This document shows positions 19,264-27,458 of a stretch of DNA of 33,339 bases, in pieces. Below the pieces are notes generated by a model. The model was not told the DNA's origin. It was given only the letters and a program-made list of their open reading frames with translations, and ran no database searches. Each line of letters starts with the position of its first letter. The stretch's first letter is position 1. Source of the DNA: Gammaproteobacteria bacterium (GTDB lineage Bacteria > Pseudomonadota > Gammaproteobacteria > DSM-19610). The position numbers and the translations under genes are program-made. The stretch spans positions 1 through 33,339 of the forward strand of contig WGBO01000067.1 in the NCBI GenBank assembly GCA_015494295.1. Reading direction: 5' to 3'.

Positions 19264-20409
19264 CTATCGTACGCGGGTGTAACGCCCGCCGGCGCCGGAA
19301 ACGAGATGGCCATCCAGTTCCAGCATGAGCAGCATGGAGGAAAGCTCCTCCGGCGTCAATCCGCTGCGTTGCACCAGTTCGTCCACTGAAACCGGTTCAT
19401 AGCCCATACAGTCAAGCAGTTGCAGGTAATCCTCGGCAAGTGCCGGGGTTTTGTCGGGAGTCTCCTCCTCGGCCGTCGCCGCGGGCCGCGCGGCCAGGTC
19501 CAGCAGCGGCGCCAGTTCCTCCAGCACGTGCTGCCCGGTTTCCACCAGCTTGGCGCCGTCCCGTATCAGTGCGTGGCAGCCGCGTGCCAGCGGATTGTGG
19601 ATGGAGCCGGGAATGGCGAACACCTCGCGCCCCTGGTCGCGCGCCAGCCGCGCGGTGATCAGCGAGCCGGAACGCAGCGCGGCCTCCACCACCAGCGTGC
19701 CGATACTGAGTCCGCTGATGATGCGGTTGCGGCGCGGGAAGTTGGAGGCCTGCGGCGGCGTGCCGGGCGGAAACTCGGACACCAGCGCGCCGTTGGCCGC
19801 GATGCGGTGGGCGAGGTCGCGGTGGCGCGCCGGGTAGACGCGGTCCAGGCCGGTGCCGGTCACTGCCACGGTGCCGCCCTGACCCTGCAGGGCGCCTTCG
19901 TGGGCGGCGGCATCGATACCGGTCGCCAGGCCGCTGCAGATGGTCAGGCCACGGCCCGACAGCCAGGCGGCGAACTCGCGCGCGAGTTCGCCGCCTGAGG
20001 CGGTGGGGTTGCGGCTGCCGACCACGGCCAGTTGCGGCTGGTGCAGGTAGTCCGGGTCGCCGTGCACGAACAGCAGCGGCGGCGGGTCGGGGATCTCGCG
20101 CAGCCGCGGAGGGTAGCGCGGGTCGTCCAGGGTCAGGATATGGTTGCCGGCGCCCCCGGCCCAGCGCAGGTCGGCCTCGGCGCCCTCGTGGTCCGGGTGC
20201 AGGAAGCCCGCCAGCGCGGGTTCCGGCACGCCGGCCTCGAGCAACCGGGACGGGGAGGCGGAGAAGGCGGCCTGCGGCGTGCCCAGCGCTTCCAGCAGGC
20301 GGCTGATGCGGCGGCTGCCCATGCCGGGCACGCGCAGCAACGCCAGCCAGGGCAGCAGGCATTCGCGGCGGTCCGCGTCGTTTTCAGGTGTGTGCGGGTG
20401 TGAACTCAT
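19264..20409 (-). CDS. dprA: DNA processing protein DprA (Smf)
   Basis: Protects incoming single-stranded DNA during natural transformation and loads RecA. 381 residues. An N-terminal SAM-like helical part (about 15-70, RVPGMGSRRISRLLEALG) is followed by the extended Rossmann domain, with VGSRNPTASGGELAREFA, SGLATGIDAAAHEGAL, GTGLDRVYPARH, NFPRRNRIISGLS and EAALRSGSLITARLA. A C-terminal winged-helix DML1-like region (about 325-381) closes the protein. It forms a unit with smg and is separated from the upstream LysM gene by a very strong hairpin terminator, so it needs its own promoter in a short gap. No other competence genes are seen here. Confidence 0.95.
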   Translation of the reverse strand: MSSHPHTPENDADRRECLLPWLALLRVPGMGSRRISRLLEALGTPQAAFSASPSRLLEAGVPEPALAGFLHPDHEGAEADLRWAGGAGNHILTLDDPRYPPRLREIPDPPPLLFVHGDPDYLHQPQLAVVGSRNPTASGGELAREFAAWLSGRGLTICSGLATGIDAAAHEGALQGQGGTVAVTGTGLDRVYPARHRDLAHRIAANGALVSEFPPGTPPQASNFPRRNRIISGLSIGTLVVEAALRSGSLITARLARDQGREVFAIPGSIHNPLARGCHALIRDGAKLVETGQHVLEELAPLLDLAARPAATAEEETPDKTPALAEDYLQLLDCMGYEPVSVDELVQRSGLTPEELSSMLLMLELDGHLVSGAGGRYTRVR

Positions 20410-20428
20410 CCTTGAGAGCCCCTGAATG

Positions 20429-20481
20429 AAAAACCGGTACCTCGGTGCATGATCCTACCATGCCCGAAGGTACCGGTTTTT
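20429..20481. terminator. Very stable bidirectional terminator between the LysM gene and dprA
   Basis: AAAAACCGGTACCT at 20429-20442 pairs perfectly over 14 bp with AGGTACCGGTTTTT at 20468-20481. The stem continues with CGG/CCG and GCATG/CATGC after single-base bulges, giving about 22 pairs and a small loop. The A-run on one side and T-run on the other make it a symmetric intrinsic terminator; the one used should end the LysM transcript on the minus strand. Confidence 0.85.
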
Positions 20482-20502
20482 GCCAGCCGTGGCGGCCGGC
20501 GT

Positions 20503-21531
20503 TCAGGGGGTGCGGATGACGTCACCCACGTGCAGCGGGCTGGTCGCCTTCATGATCAGGGCAAAGCTCACCTTGTCGAAGGTGCGGAACACCATCAGCA
20601 GGCCGGCGCGCTCGTCCGGCAGTTGCACCAGGTCCCTGGTGTCCTCGGTGACCTGGTCAGGGATCCGCGCGCCACGCTGTTCGATGGCGAACACGGTGCC
20701 GACATCGATGTTCTCGCGTTCGCCGCGGTTGATCACCACCACCTGGTACTGGCCGATCTGGGTGACGCCGTCGACCACGGCGATGATGGTGCCCTCGACG
20801 CCTGCGGGGCTGGCGTGGGGCGTGAAGTAGGCGTACACGTCCTCGTGGCTCATCGGCATCACCCGGTCGCCGATGTTGATTTCGCGCGTGGTGCGGTCCA
20901 GTTTCAGGGTCGCCGGGTCGCCGAAGCGCTCGCTGCGGCCGTCGCCGAGGTACATGGCCTCGTAACCCAGGATTTCGCCGGTGTCGGGGTCGATATAGGC
21001 GTCGCCGGGCCGGAACACGTTGTAGCGGTTGCCCTGGTCGGCGCTGATGCCGCGCACGTAGACGCGGTCTCCGGCGCCCACAATCAGGTGCTCACCGGCG
21101 CTGGACACCACGTAGGCGGCGTTTTCCATGGTGGTTTCGTCCACGACCAGCGGCTGGGTCAGGAACTGCTGGATGGCGTCGATCGGAATGGTGGGGATGG
21201 CCTTGTCCAGCCGTTCCACGCGCGCCTTCGGCTTGAGCTTGAAGGTGCCCTTGCCGCGCTGCAGGCGTAGTTGCGGCTTGCCGTCCACGTACACCAGGTT
21301 GATGACGTCGCCGGGGTAAATGAGGTGCGGATTTTCGATCTGGGGGTTCACGTACCAGATTTCCGGCCACAGCCAGGGGCTGTCGAGGAATTTCGCGGAA
21401 ATATCCCAGAGTGTGTCGCCCTTGACGACGACATAGCGGTCAGGATGGCCTTCCTTGAGTGTCACCTGGTCCGCGAATACGGCTGTGGCCACGAGAGCCA
21501 GAGCCAGCGCCAGCGATTTCAGTATCGACAT
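20503..21531 (-). CDS. Exported LysM-domain protein
   Basis: 342 residues with a signal peptide (MSILKSLALALALVATAVFA, cleaved about residue 20). A LysM domain at about 30-80 (YVVVKGDTLWDISAKFLD, WPEIWYVNP, HLIYPGDVINLVY) should bind peptidoglycan in the periplasm. The remaining 260 residues look beta-rich, with no named domain that I recognise. Genes of this kind commonly sit divergently from def and upstream of dprA in gammaproteobacteria. The ATG at 21531 has an AGGGACG ribosome-binding site; 54 upstream in-frame codons fall in the regulatory region and are rejected. A role in cell-wall upkeep is an inference from the LysM domain. Confidence 0.9.
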   Translation of the reverse strand: MSILKSLALALALVATAVFADQVTLKEGHPDRYVVVKGDTLWDISAKFLDSPWLWPEIWYVNPQIENPHLIYPGDVINLVYVDGKPQLRLQRGKGTFKLKPKARVERLDKAIPTIPIDAIQQFLTQPLVVDETTMENAAYVVSSAGEHLIVGAGDRVYVRGISADQGNRYNVFRPGDAYIDPDTGEILGYEAMYLGDGRSERFGDPATLKLDRTTREINIGDRVMPMSHEDVYAYFTPHASPAGVEGTIIAVVDGVTQIGQYQVVVINRGERENIDVGTVFAIEQRGARIPDQVTEDTRDLVQLPDERAGLLMVFRTFDKVSFALIMKATSPLHVGDVIRTP

Positions 21532-21682
21532 ATGGGCGTCCCTTTGTTTCGTTCCGTTTTTTGTCTGCAATACGCGCCGGCCCGCTGCCGACACAGTTAT
21601 CCGGTGATAGTTAACGGCAGCCGGCGCGCGGAGTGTAGCGGAATTTGTTTCGCCACAAAATCGCGGGGATTGCGCAAACAGC

Positions 21683-21709
21683 CTAACGATCATTATGTTA
21701 GAGTATATT
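21683..21709 (+). promoter_or_regulatory. Putative def operon promoter with overlapping inverted repeat
   Basis: A good -10 box, TATATT, lies at 21704-21709, which would start transcription near 21716. No clear -35 was found at the right distance. Instead an inverted repeat CTAAC-N9-GTTAG (21683-21701) occupies the -35 zone, suggesting a regulator-dependent promoter. The 212-bp gap between the LysM gene and def must hold promoters for both directions. Confidence 0.45.
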
Positions 21710-21728
21710 CACGGTACAGACGGCAGAT

Positions 21729-21744
21729 TGTGACGTACATCACA
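21729..21744 (+). promoter_or_regulatory. Perfect CRP/Vfr-type palindrome overlapping the def start codon
   Basis: TGTGACGTACATCACA is an exact TGTGA-N6-TCACA match to the CRP consensus half-sites. Its last base is the A of the def ATG, and it takes up the position where a Shine-Dalgarno should be; none is visible. Lying downstream of the predicted start of transcription, a bound CRP-family protein would act as a roadblock or repressor rather than an activator of def. It could still activate the divergent LysM gene from a distance. Occurrence by chance is possible but unlikely for ten fixed bases in an intergenic region. Confidence 0.55.
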
Positions 21745-22286
21745 TGGCAAAACTCGAAATCCTCCATTTTCCCGATTCCCGGCTGCGCACCCGCGCCCGG
21801 CCCGTCGACACGGTCGACGACACGCTGCGCCGGCTGGTCGACGATATGTTCGAAACCATGTACGCGGCGCCCGGCATCGGGCTGGCGGCCACCCAGGTCA
21901 ACGTCCACAAGCGCGTGGTGGTGATCGACCTGTCAAAAGAGCAGAACGAACCGCGGGTGTTCATCAACCCCGAGATCCTCGAACGCGACGGCGAGGAGGA
22001 GATGGACGAGGGTTGCCTGTCGGTGCCCGGCATCTACGAGCGCGTGAAACGCGCCGAGCGCATCCGCGTGCGTGCCCTCGACCGCGACGGCGAGCCCTTC
22101 GAGCTGGACGCCGACGGTCTGCTGGCGGTGTGCATCCAGCACGAGATCGACCACCTCGACGGCAAGCTGTTCGTCGACTACCTGTCCTCGCTGAAGCGCA
22201 ACCGCATCCGCAAGAAGCTCGAAAAGCAGGCACGCCTGGGCCAGGACGAAGAGACGCCCGAGCGCCATTCGGAACCGGTCATCTAG
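21744..22286 (+). CDS. def: Peptide deformylase
   Basis: Removes the N-formyl group from nascent proteins; an Fe(II) metallopeptidase. 180 residues. The three family motifs are intact: GIGLAATQ at 44-51, EGCLS at 89-93 with metal ligand C91, and HEIDH at 133-137 with ligands H133 and H137 and catalytic E134. The C-terminus ([16 protein letters not shown]) is typical of gram-negative type enzymes. It is the first gene of the long plus-strand array def-fmt-rsmB and beyond. Its start codon overlaps a CRP-like palindrome and has no obvious ribosome-binding site, which is unusual for an essential gene. Confidence 0.97.
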   Translation: MAKLEILHFPDSRLRTRARPVDTVDDTLRRLVDDMFETMYAAPGIGLAATQVNVHKRVVVIDLSKEQNEPRVFINPEILERDGEEEMDEGCLSVPGIYERVKRAERIRVRALDRDGEPFELDADGLLAVCIQHEIDHLDGKLFVDYLSSLKRNRIRKKLEKQARLGQDEETPERHSEPVI

Positions 22287-22323
22287 TGTCGCCGGCCCAT
22301 CATAAGATAGCGGGGCGTCCCCG

Positions 22324-23271
22324 GTGAGCGGCGCGGGCACGCCCATGCGCGTGGTTTTCGCCGGCACCCCGGATTTTTCCGTCCCCGTCCTGCAGGCGCT
22401 GTTGGACAGTTCTCACCAGGTGGTCGGGGTGTACAGCCAGCCCGACCGGCCGGCGGGCCGTGGCCGCAAGCTGCGTCCCGGGCCGGTCAAGCAACTCGCC
22501 CTCGAACACGAACTCCCGGTGTTTCAGCCGCGCAGCCTCAAGGGCGCCGACGAGCAGGCGGAACTGGCCGCGTTGCGGCCGGACTTGATGGTGGTGGTGG
22601 CCTACGGCCTGATTCTGCCGCAGGCCGTGCTGGACACGCCGGCGCTCGGTTGCGTCAACCTGCACGCCTCGCTGCTGCCGCGCTGGCGCGGCGCCGCGCC
22701 GATCCAGCGCGCCATACTCGCCGGTGACCGCGAAACCGGCGTGTGCCTGATGCAGATGGAAGCCGGGCTGGACACCGGGCCGGTGCTGGCCAGCGTGCGC
22801 ACGCCGATCGCGCCCGACGAAACCGGTGGTTCGCTACATGACCGGCTCAGCCTGCTGGCGGCGCAACTGCTGGCTGAACATCTCGACGACCTGGCGGCCG
22901 GGCGGCTGGCGGCGCAGCCGCAGGACGAATCCGGCGTCACCTACGCCGCCAAGCTCGACAAGGCCGAGGCCGCCATCGACTGGCGCGGCGATGCGCGCGC
23001 CATCGAGCGCCAGGTGCGCGCCTTCAATCCCTGGCCGGTCGCGCAGGCCGGCTACCGTGGCGAAAAACTGCGCGTGTGGGCCGCACACGCCATCGAGTGT
23101 CCGCGCGGTGGCGAACCCGGCGCGGTGGTCGCCGCCGGCCGCGACGGCATCGACGTCGCCTGCGGCAGTGGTTGCCTGCGGCTCACCGAAATCCAGTTGC
23201 CCGGCGGCAAGCGTCTGGGCGCGGCGGACTTCCTCAACGCCCGCTCCGTCGAGGGCCTGGTGCTGGAATGA
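22324..23271 (+). CDS. fmt: Methionyl-tRNA formyltransferase
   Basis: Formylates initiator Met-tRNA using 10-formyltetrahydrofolate. 315 residues if the GTG at 22324 is used, or 308 from the ATG at 22345; E. coli Fmt has a similar N-terminal lead-in of seven or eight residues, so GTG is slightly preferred. Motifs are [29 protein letters not shown], the folate and catalytic site [22 protein letters not shown] (quoted in part: [15 protein letters not shown]), and a C-terminal OB-like domain from about 205. It follows def by 37 bases and precedes rsmB by 13, the standard def-fmt-rsmB arrangement. Confidence 0.96.
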   Translation: MSGAGTPMRVVFAGTPDFSVPVLQALLDSSHQVVGVYSQPDRPAGRGRKLRPGPVKQLALEHELPVFQPRSLKGADEQAELAALRPDLMVVVAYGLILPQAVLDTPALGCVNLHASLLPRWRGAAPIQRAILAGDRETGVCLMQMEAGLDTGPVLASVRTPIAPDETGGSLHDRLSLLAAQLLAEHLDDLAAGRLAAQPQDESGVTYAAKLDKAEAAIDWRGDARAIERQVRAFNPWPVAQAGYRGEKLRVWAAHAIECPRGGEPGAVVAAGRDGIDVACGSGCLRLTEIQLPGGKRLGAADFLNARSVEGLVLE

Positions 23272-23284
23272 AGGCCGTGGCGGA

Positions 23285-24619
23285 ATGAGCGGCGCAGCCG
23301 CGACCGTGCGCCAGCCACGCGAACTCGCCACCCGCCTGGTATACCGGGTGCTGGAGCAGGGCGAGTCCCTGTCCGCCATCCTGGCGGCGCAACTGGCCGG
23401 GCTGGACGACCCTCGCCAGCGCGCCTTCGCGCGCGAACTGGTGCTGGGCACGCTGCGCTGGCGGCAGCGTCTCGAATTCGTGCTCGCCCGCCTGCTGCAG
23501 AAGCCGCTGCGCAACAAGGACCGCGACCTGCACGCACTGCTGCTGGTGGGCCTCTACCAGGTGCTGATGCTGGACACGGCTGATCACGCCGCCGTCAGCG
23601 AGAGCGTGGCGCTGGCGCGGCGCTCCGGCAAACGCTGGGCGGCGGGACTGGTCAACGGCGTGTTGCGCAATGCGCTGCGCCAGGCCGACGCCCTGCTGGA
23701 AGCCGCCGATGCACAGCCGGTGTCGCGCTGGTCCTGTCCCGACTGGTGGATCCGGCGGCTGCAGGCCGACTGGCCCGATCACTGGCAACAGATACTCCAG
23801 GCAGGCAACCGCCGCGCGCCCATGGTACTGCGCGTCAACGCCCGCCAGGTGTCGCGGGACGACTACCTTGCCGAACTCGACCGCGAGGGCATCGGCGCGC
23901 GGCCGCACCCGGCGGCGGTTTCCGCCATCGAGCTGGACGCGCCGGTGCCGGTCGAGGCCTTGCCGGGGTTCGCGCAGGGACGGGTGTCGGTACAGGATGC
24001 CGGCGCCCAGCTCGCTGCCGTACAACTGGCGCCGGTCGCCGGGCAGCGGGTGCTGGACGCCTGCGCTGCGCCGGGCGGCAAGACCGGCCATATCCTCGAA
24101 CTTGAGCGGGATGTGTCGCTGCTGGCACTGGACGACAGCGCCGCGCGCCTGGCGCGGGTGGAGGACAACCTGCGGCGCATCGGGCTCAACGCCGAGTGCC
24201 GCTGTGCCGACGCCGGCCGCCCGGAGGACTGGTGGGACGGCCAGCCGTTCCAGCGCATCCTGCTGGACGCGCCCTGTTCGGCCAGCGGCGTGCTGCGCCG
24301 TCATCCCGACATCAAGCAACTGCGCCGCGAACAGGACGTGCCCCGACTGCGCGAACAACAGCAGCGATTGCTGAATGCCTTGTGGCCCTTGCTGGCGCCA
24401 GGCGGTATTCTTCTCTATGTCACCTGTTCGGTGTTCCGGGACGAGAACGCCGGCGCGGTCGAAACCTTCCTGGCGCGGCACCCGGACGCCGCCGAGTTAC
24501 CGCTGGAAGGCGAACCGGGGCGGCGGCAGCCGGTGGGCCGGCAGTTGCTGCCCGGTGAGCAGGGTATGGACGGCTTTTATTACGCACGCTTGATCAAGGG
24601 TTCGACGACCTCTCCGTGA
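23285..24619 (+). CDS. rsmB: 16S rRNA (cytosine-967-C5)-methyltransferase
   Basis: Methylates C967 of 16S rRNA using S-adenosylmethionine. 444 residues. A NusB-like RNA-binding domain occupies about 8-135 (RQRAFARELVLGTLRW, VSESVALAR, GLVNGVLRN). The methyltransferase domain follows, with DACAAPGGKTGHILEL (cofactor loop), the cysteine in LLDAPCSASGVLRRHPD (C331) and the catalytic cysteine in YVTCSVF (C381), matching the two-cysteine mechanism of the Sun/RsmB family. The chosen ATG gives the standard N-terminus; the open frame extends back into fmt but is not coding there. The stop overlaps the GTG of the next gene. Confidence 0.96.
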   Translation: MSGAAATVRQPRELATRLVYRVLEQGESLSAILAAQLAGLDDPRQRAFARELVLGTLRWRQRLEFVLARLLQKPLRNKDRDLHALLLVGLYQVLMLDTADHAAVSESVALARRSGKRWAAGLVNGVLRNALRQADALLEAADAQPVSRWSCPDWWIRRLQADWPDHWQQILQAGNRRAPMVLRVNARQVSRDDYLAELDREGIGARPHPAAVSAIELDAPVPVEALPGFAQGRVSVQDAGAQLAAVQLAPVAGQRVLDACAAPGGKTGHILELERDVSLLALDDSAARLARVEDNLRRIGLNAECRCADAGRPEDWWDGQPFQRILLDAPCSASGVLRRHPDIKQLRREQDVPRLREQQQRLLNALWPLLAPGGILLYVTCSVFRDENAGAVETFLARHPDAAELPLEGEPGRRQPVGRQLLPGEQGMDGFYYARLIKGSTTSP

Positions 24620-25212
24620 CGGAACACATGACAGCGACAATCAACTCCCCGGCCGGGCGCCGCCGCTGGCGCTGGCCGCTGTGGCTGATTTCCTGCTGCC
24701 TGCTGCTGAGCCCGGCCTGGGCCGACGACGTGCAGATCCGCGACACCCGCACCCTGCTGGTGGACGGTGTCTACCGGGTCGGCGCGCGCGTGGACATCCA
24801 CCTCAACGACACCCTCCAGGAGGCGCTGCACCACGGCGTGCCGCTGGTGCTGAAACTGCGCGTGGAAGTGATCCGCGAACGCAAGTGGCTGTTCCCGGAA
24901 CGGGTGGCGGAACTGGTGCAGACCTTCGAGCTGGAATACCACGCGCTCACCGAGAGCTACCTGGTGCGGGTGTCCAGCACCGGGACCCAGCACAGTTTCC
25001 GCACCCTCAAGGACGCGCTGGCGTTCATCGGCAACGTCTACGACTTGCCGTTGATCGACGCCAATCTGTTGCGCGCTGGCCGCAAGTACTGGGTGCGGAT
25101 GCGCGCCGATCTGGACGTGGAAGCCCTGCCGACGCCGATCCGGGTATGGGCCTACCTTGGTGACGAATGGAGTCTGCAGGGCGACTGGCATAGATGGCCA
25201 CTGCTGCCGTAA
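24616..25212 (+). CDS. DUF4390 family exported protein
   Basis: 198 residues from a GTG that overlaps the rsmB stop (GTGA); an ATG four codons later is an alternative. An arginine-rich start and hydrophobic core (WPLWLISCCLLLSPAWA) form a signal peptide cleaved near residue 36. The rest is a soluble, probably beta-rich periplasmic domain, with segments VYRVGARVDIHLNDTLQEAL, GVPLVLKLRVEV and LRAGRKYWVRMRADLDVEALP (in part) that match DUF4390. This family regularly precedes ntrY-type kinases. The last 19 bases overlap the kinase start, implying coupling. A role as periplasmic partner of the NtrY sensor is plausible but is inference from gene order. Confidence 0.88.
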   Translation: MTEHMTATINSPAGRRRWRWPLWLISCCLLLSPAWADDVQIRDTRTLLVDGVYRVGARVDIHLNDTLQEALHHGVPLVLKLRVEVIRERKWLFPERVAELVQTFELEYHALTESYLVRVSSTGTQHSFRTLKDALAFIGNVYDLPLIDANLLRAGRKYWVRMRADLDVEALPTPIRVWAYLGDEWSLQGDWHRWPLLP

Positions 25213-27380
25213 ACCGCTCGTCGCGCTTCGGCATCCTGCCGATGCTGGTGTTGTTCGGCATCCTGCTGGTCTCGCTGTCGCTGATGAGCGATGCCACCCA
25301 CAACTCCGAGCGCTTCGGCCAGTTGTACTCCTGGCTGCTGCTGATCAACGCCCTCGGCCTGGTGGTGCTGATCGGGCTGATCGGCACCAACCTGTACTGG
25401 CTGGTGTCGCAGTACCGCGCCCGCGCGCCCGGCGCGCGCCTTACCTCGCGGCTGGTCATCACCTTCGTCATCCTCGCGGTGCTTCCGATCGCGGTGGTGT
25501 ACTACTTTTCCCTGCAGTTCCTGCAGCGCGGCATCGACTCCTGGTTCGACGTGCAGATCGAACAGGCGCTGGACGACGCGCTGGAACTCAGCCGCGGTTC
25601 CCTCGATGTGCGGCTCGGCGACCTGTTGCGGCTCACCGAGAAGGTAGCGTCGGAACTCGGCGACATGTCGCCCACCGCGCTGCCGTTCGGCCTCTACGAT
25701 TTCCGCGTGCGCACCGGCGCCACCGAGCTGACCGTGTTCGGCATGGACGGCCGCATCGTCGCCTCCAGCAGTGTCGAGGGCACCGATATCATCCCGCACC
25801 GCCCCCGCGACCCCGCCATGCTGTCGCTGACGCCGGGGCGTTCCTACGTGGCGCTGGAACCCATCGACGAAAAGAGTGGCCTGTACGTGCGTGCGGTGGT
25901 GCCGGTGACCACCTCGCGGCGCGCCGCGGAACCGCTGACCCTGCAGGCCCTGTACCCCATCCCGGAGCGGCTGGCGCGGCTGGCCAGCAACGTCGAGAAC
26001 CAGATCGTGCGCTACCGCAAGCTCGCCTACCTGCGCACGCCCCTCAAGTACAGCTACACCCTCACCCTGTCGCTGGTGGTGGTGTTGAGCCTGCTGTCGG
26101 CGGTGTGGGCGGCGTTCTTCTCGGCGCGGCGCCTGGTGCAGCCCATCGCGGTGCTGGCGGAAGGCACGCGCGCGGTGGCCGAGGGCGACTACAGCAAGCG
26201 TCTGCCGGTGACCAGCGAGGACGAACTGGGTTTCCTGGTGCGTTCCTTCAACGACATGACGCGGCGCCTGGCGCGCGCCCGTGACCAGACCCGGCGCGGC
26301 CAGCAGGCAGTGGAAAGCCAGCGCGCCTACCTGGAAACCGTGCTCGGCAGCCTGTCCTCGGGCGTGCTGAGTATCAACGGCGCCGGCGAGCTGCGCACCG
26401 TCAACGAATCCGCCTCGCAGATTCTCGGCATCGACCTCAGCCGCGAGCTTGGCAAGCCGCTGGCCGACATTCAGGCGCGGCACCCTTTCCTGGAGCCGCT
26501 GTTCTCGCTGATCGCCCGGCGCCACGCGGCGCAACAGCTCGACTGGCAGGAACAGATCACGCTGTTCGACAGCGCCGGCCGGCACGTGCTCATGTGTCGC
26601 AGTACCGCGCTGCCGGTCAGCGAGGGTTCGTCGGGCGGCGAAGTGGTGGTGTTCGACGATGTCACCGACCTGATCCGCGCCCAGCGCGACGCCGCCTGGG
26701 GCGAGGTGGCGCGGCGCCTGGCGCACGAGATCAAGAACCCGCTCACGCCCATCCAGTTGTCGGCCGAACGCCTGCGCCACAAGTACCTGAAGACCATGCA
26801 GGACAGCGAGGCCGAGGTGCTGGACCGCGCTACCCGCACCATTGTCCAGCAGGTCGACACTCTCAAGGACATGGTCAACGCTTTCGGCGACTATGCGCGC
26901 GCGCCCATGCTGCAACTGGAACCGCTCGACCTGCACGAACTGTTGCGCGACGTGGCGGAGCTGTACCGGGGCTCGCGCCTGCACATCAACCTCGACCTGA
27001 CCGAACCCGTACCGGTCATCAGCGGCGATGCCGGGCGCATGCGCCAGTTGTTGCATAACCTGTTCAAGAACGCGCTGGAGGCGGTGCGCGAACGCGAGGA
27101 CGGCGAGCTGACGGTGCGCACGCGCTGGGCGCTGGAGAACGGCGACCGTTTCATCGACATCAGTTTCGCCGACAACGGCGCGGGCTTTTCCGACGAGGTT
27201 CTGGAACGCCTGTTCGAGCCATACGTTACCACCAAGACGCGCGGCACGGGCCTGGGGCTGGCCATCGTGAAGAAGATCGTCGAGGAACACAGCGGGCAGA
27301 TCCGCGCGCGCAACACCGAGCAGCATCACGCCTGTATCGAACTGCGTTTCCACGCCGAGCCCGGACACGTTCGGCGCTGA
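25194..27380 (+). CDS. ntrY: NtrY-like sensor histidine kinase
   Basis: Membrane sensor kinase of the NtrYX family; 728 residues. Three hydrophobic helices near 13-31, 46-66 and 84-106 are followed by a large periplasmic domain (about 107-286), a fourth helix at 287-309, HAMP (about 310-362), PAS (about 375-490), HisKA with phospho-acceptor H511 in RRLAHEIKNPLTPIQLSAERL (quoted in part), and HATPase_c with the N box (NLFKNALEAV), DNGAGF and TGLGLAIVKKIVEEH. NtrYX systems are linked to nitrogen, redox or respiratory control in other bacteria; the signal here is unknown. It is co-transcribed with ntrX 78 bases downstream and overlaps the DUF4390 gene. Confidence 0.93.
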   Translation: MATAAVNRSSRFGILPMLVLFGILLVSLSLMSDATHNSERFGQLYSWLLLINALGLVVLIGLIGTNLYWLVSQYRARAPGARLTSRLVITFVILAVLPIAVVYYFSLQFLQRGIDSWFDVQIEQALDDALELSRGSLDVRLGDLLRLTEKVASELGDMSPTALPFGLYDFRVRTGATELTVFGMDGRIVASSSVEGTDIIPHRPRDPAMLSLTPGRSYVALEPIDEKSGLYVRAVVPVTTSRRAAEPLTLQALYPIPERLARLASNVENQIVRYRKLAYLRTPLKYSYTLTLSLVVVLSLLSAVWAAFFSARRLVQPIAVLAEGTRAVAEGDYSKRLPVTSEDELGFLVRSFNDMTRRLARARDQTRRGQQAVESQRAYLETVLGSLSSGVLSINGAGELRTVNESASQILGIDLSRELGKPLADIQARHPFLEPLFSLIARRHAAQQLDWQEQITLFDSAGRHVLMCRSTALPVSEGSSGGEVVVFDDVTDLIRAQRDAAWGEVARRLAHEIKNPLTPIQLSAERLRHKYLKTMQDSEAEVLDRATRTIVQQVDTLKDMVNAFGDYARAPMLQLEPLDLHELLRDVAELYRGSRLHINLDLTEPVPVISGDAGRMRQLLHNLFKNALEAVREREDGELTVRTRWALENGDRFIDISFADNGAGFSDEVLERLFEPYVTTKTRGTGLGLAIVKKIVEEHSGQIRARNTEQHHACIELRFHAEPGHVRR

Positions 27381-27458
27381 GCTACACAACCCTGTACAGC
27401 CCGGCAGGGAATGTCGTATAAAGGCTTCCCAAAACCCCCGAAAGGAACAGGTGACCAC

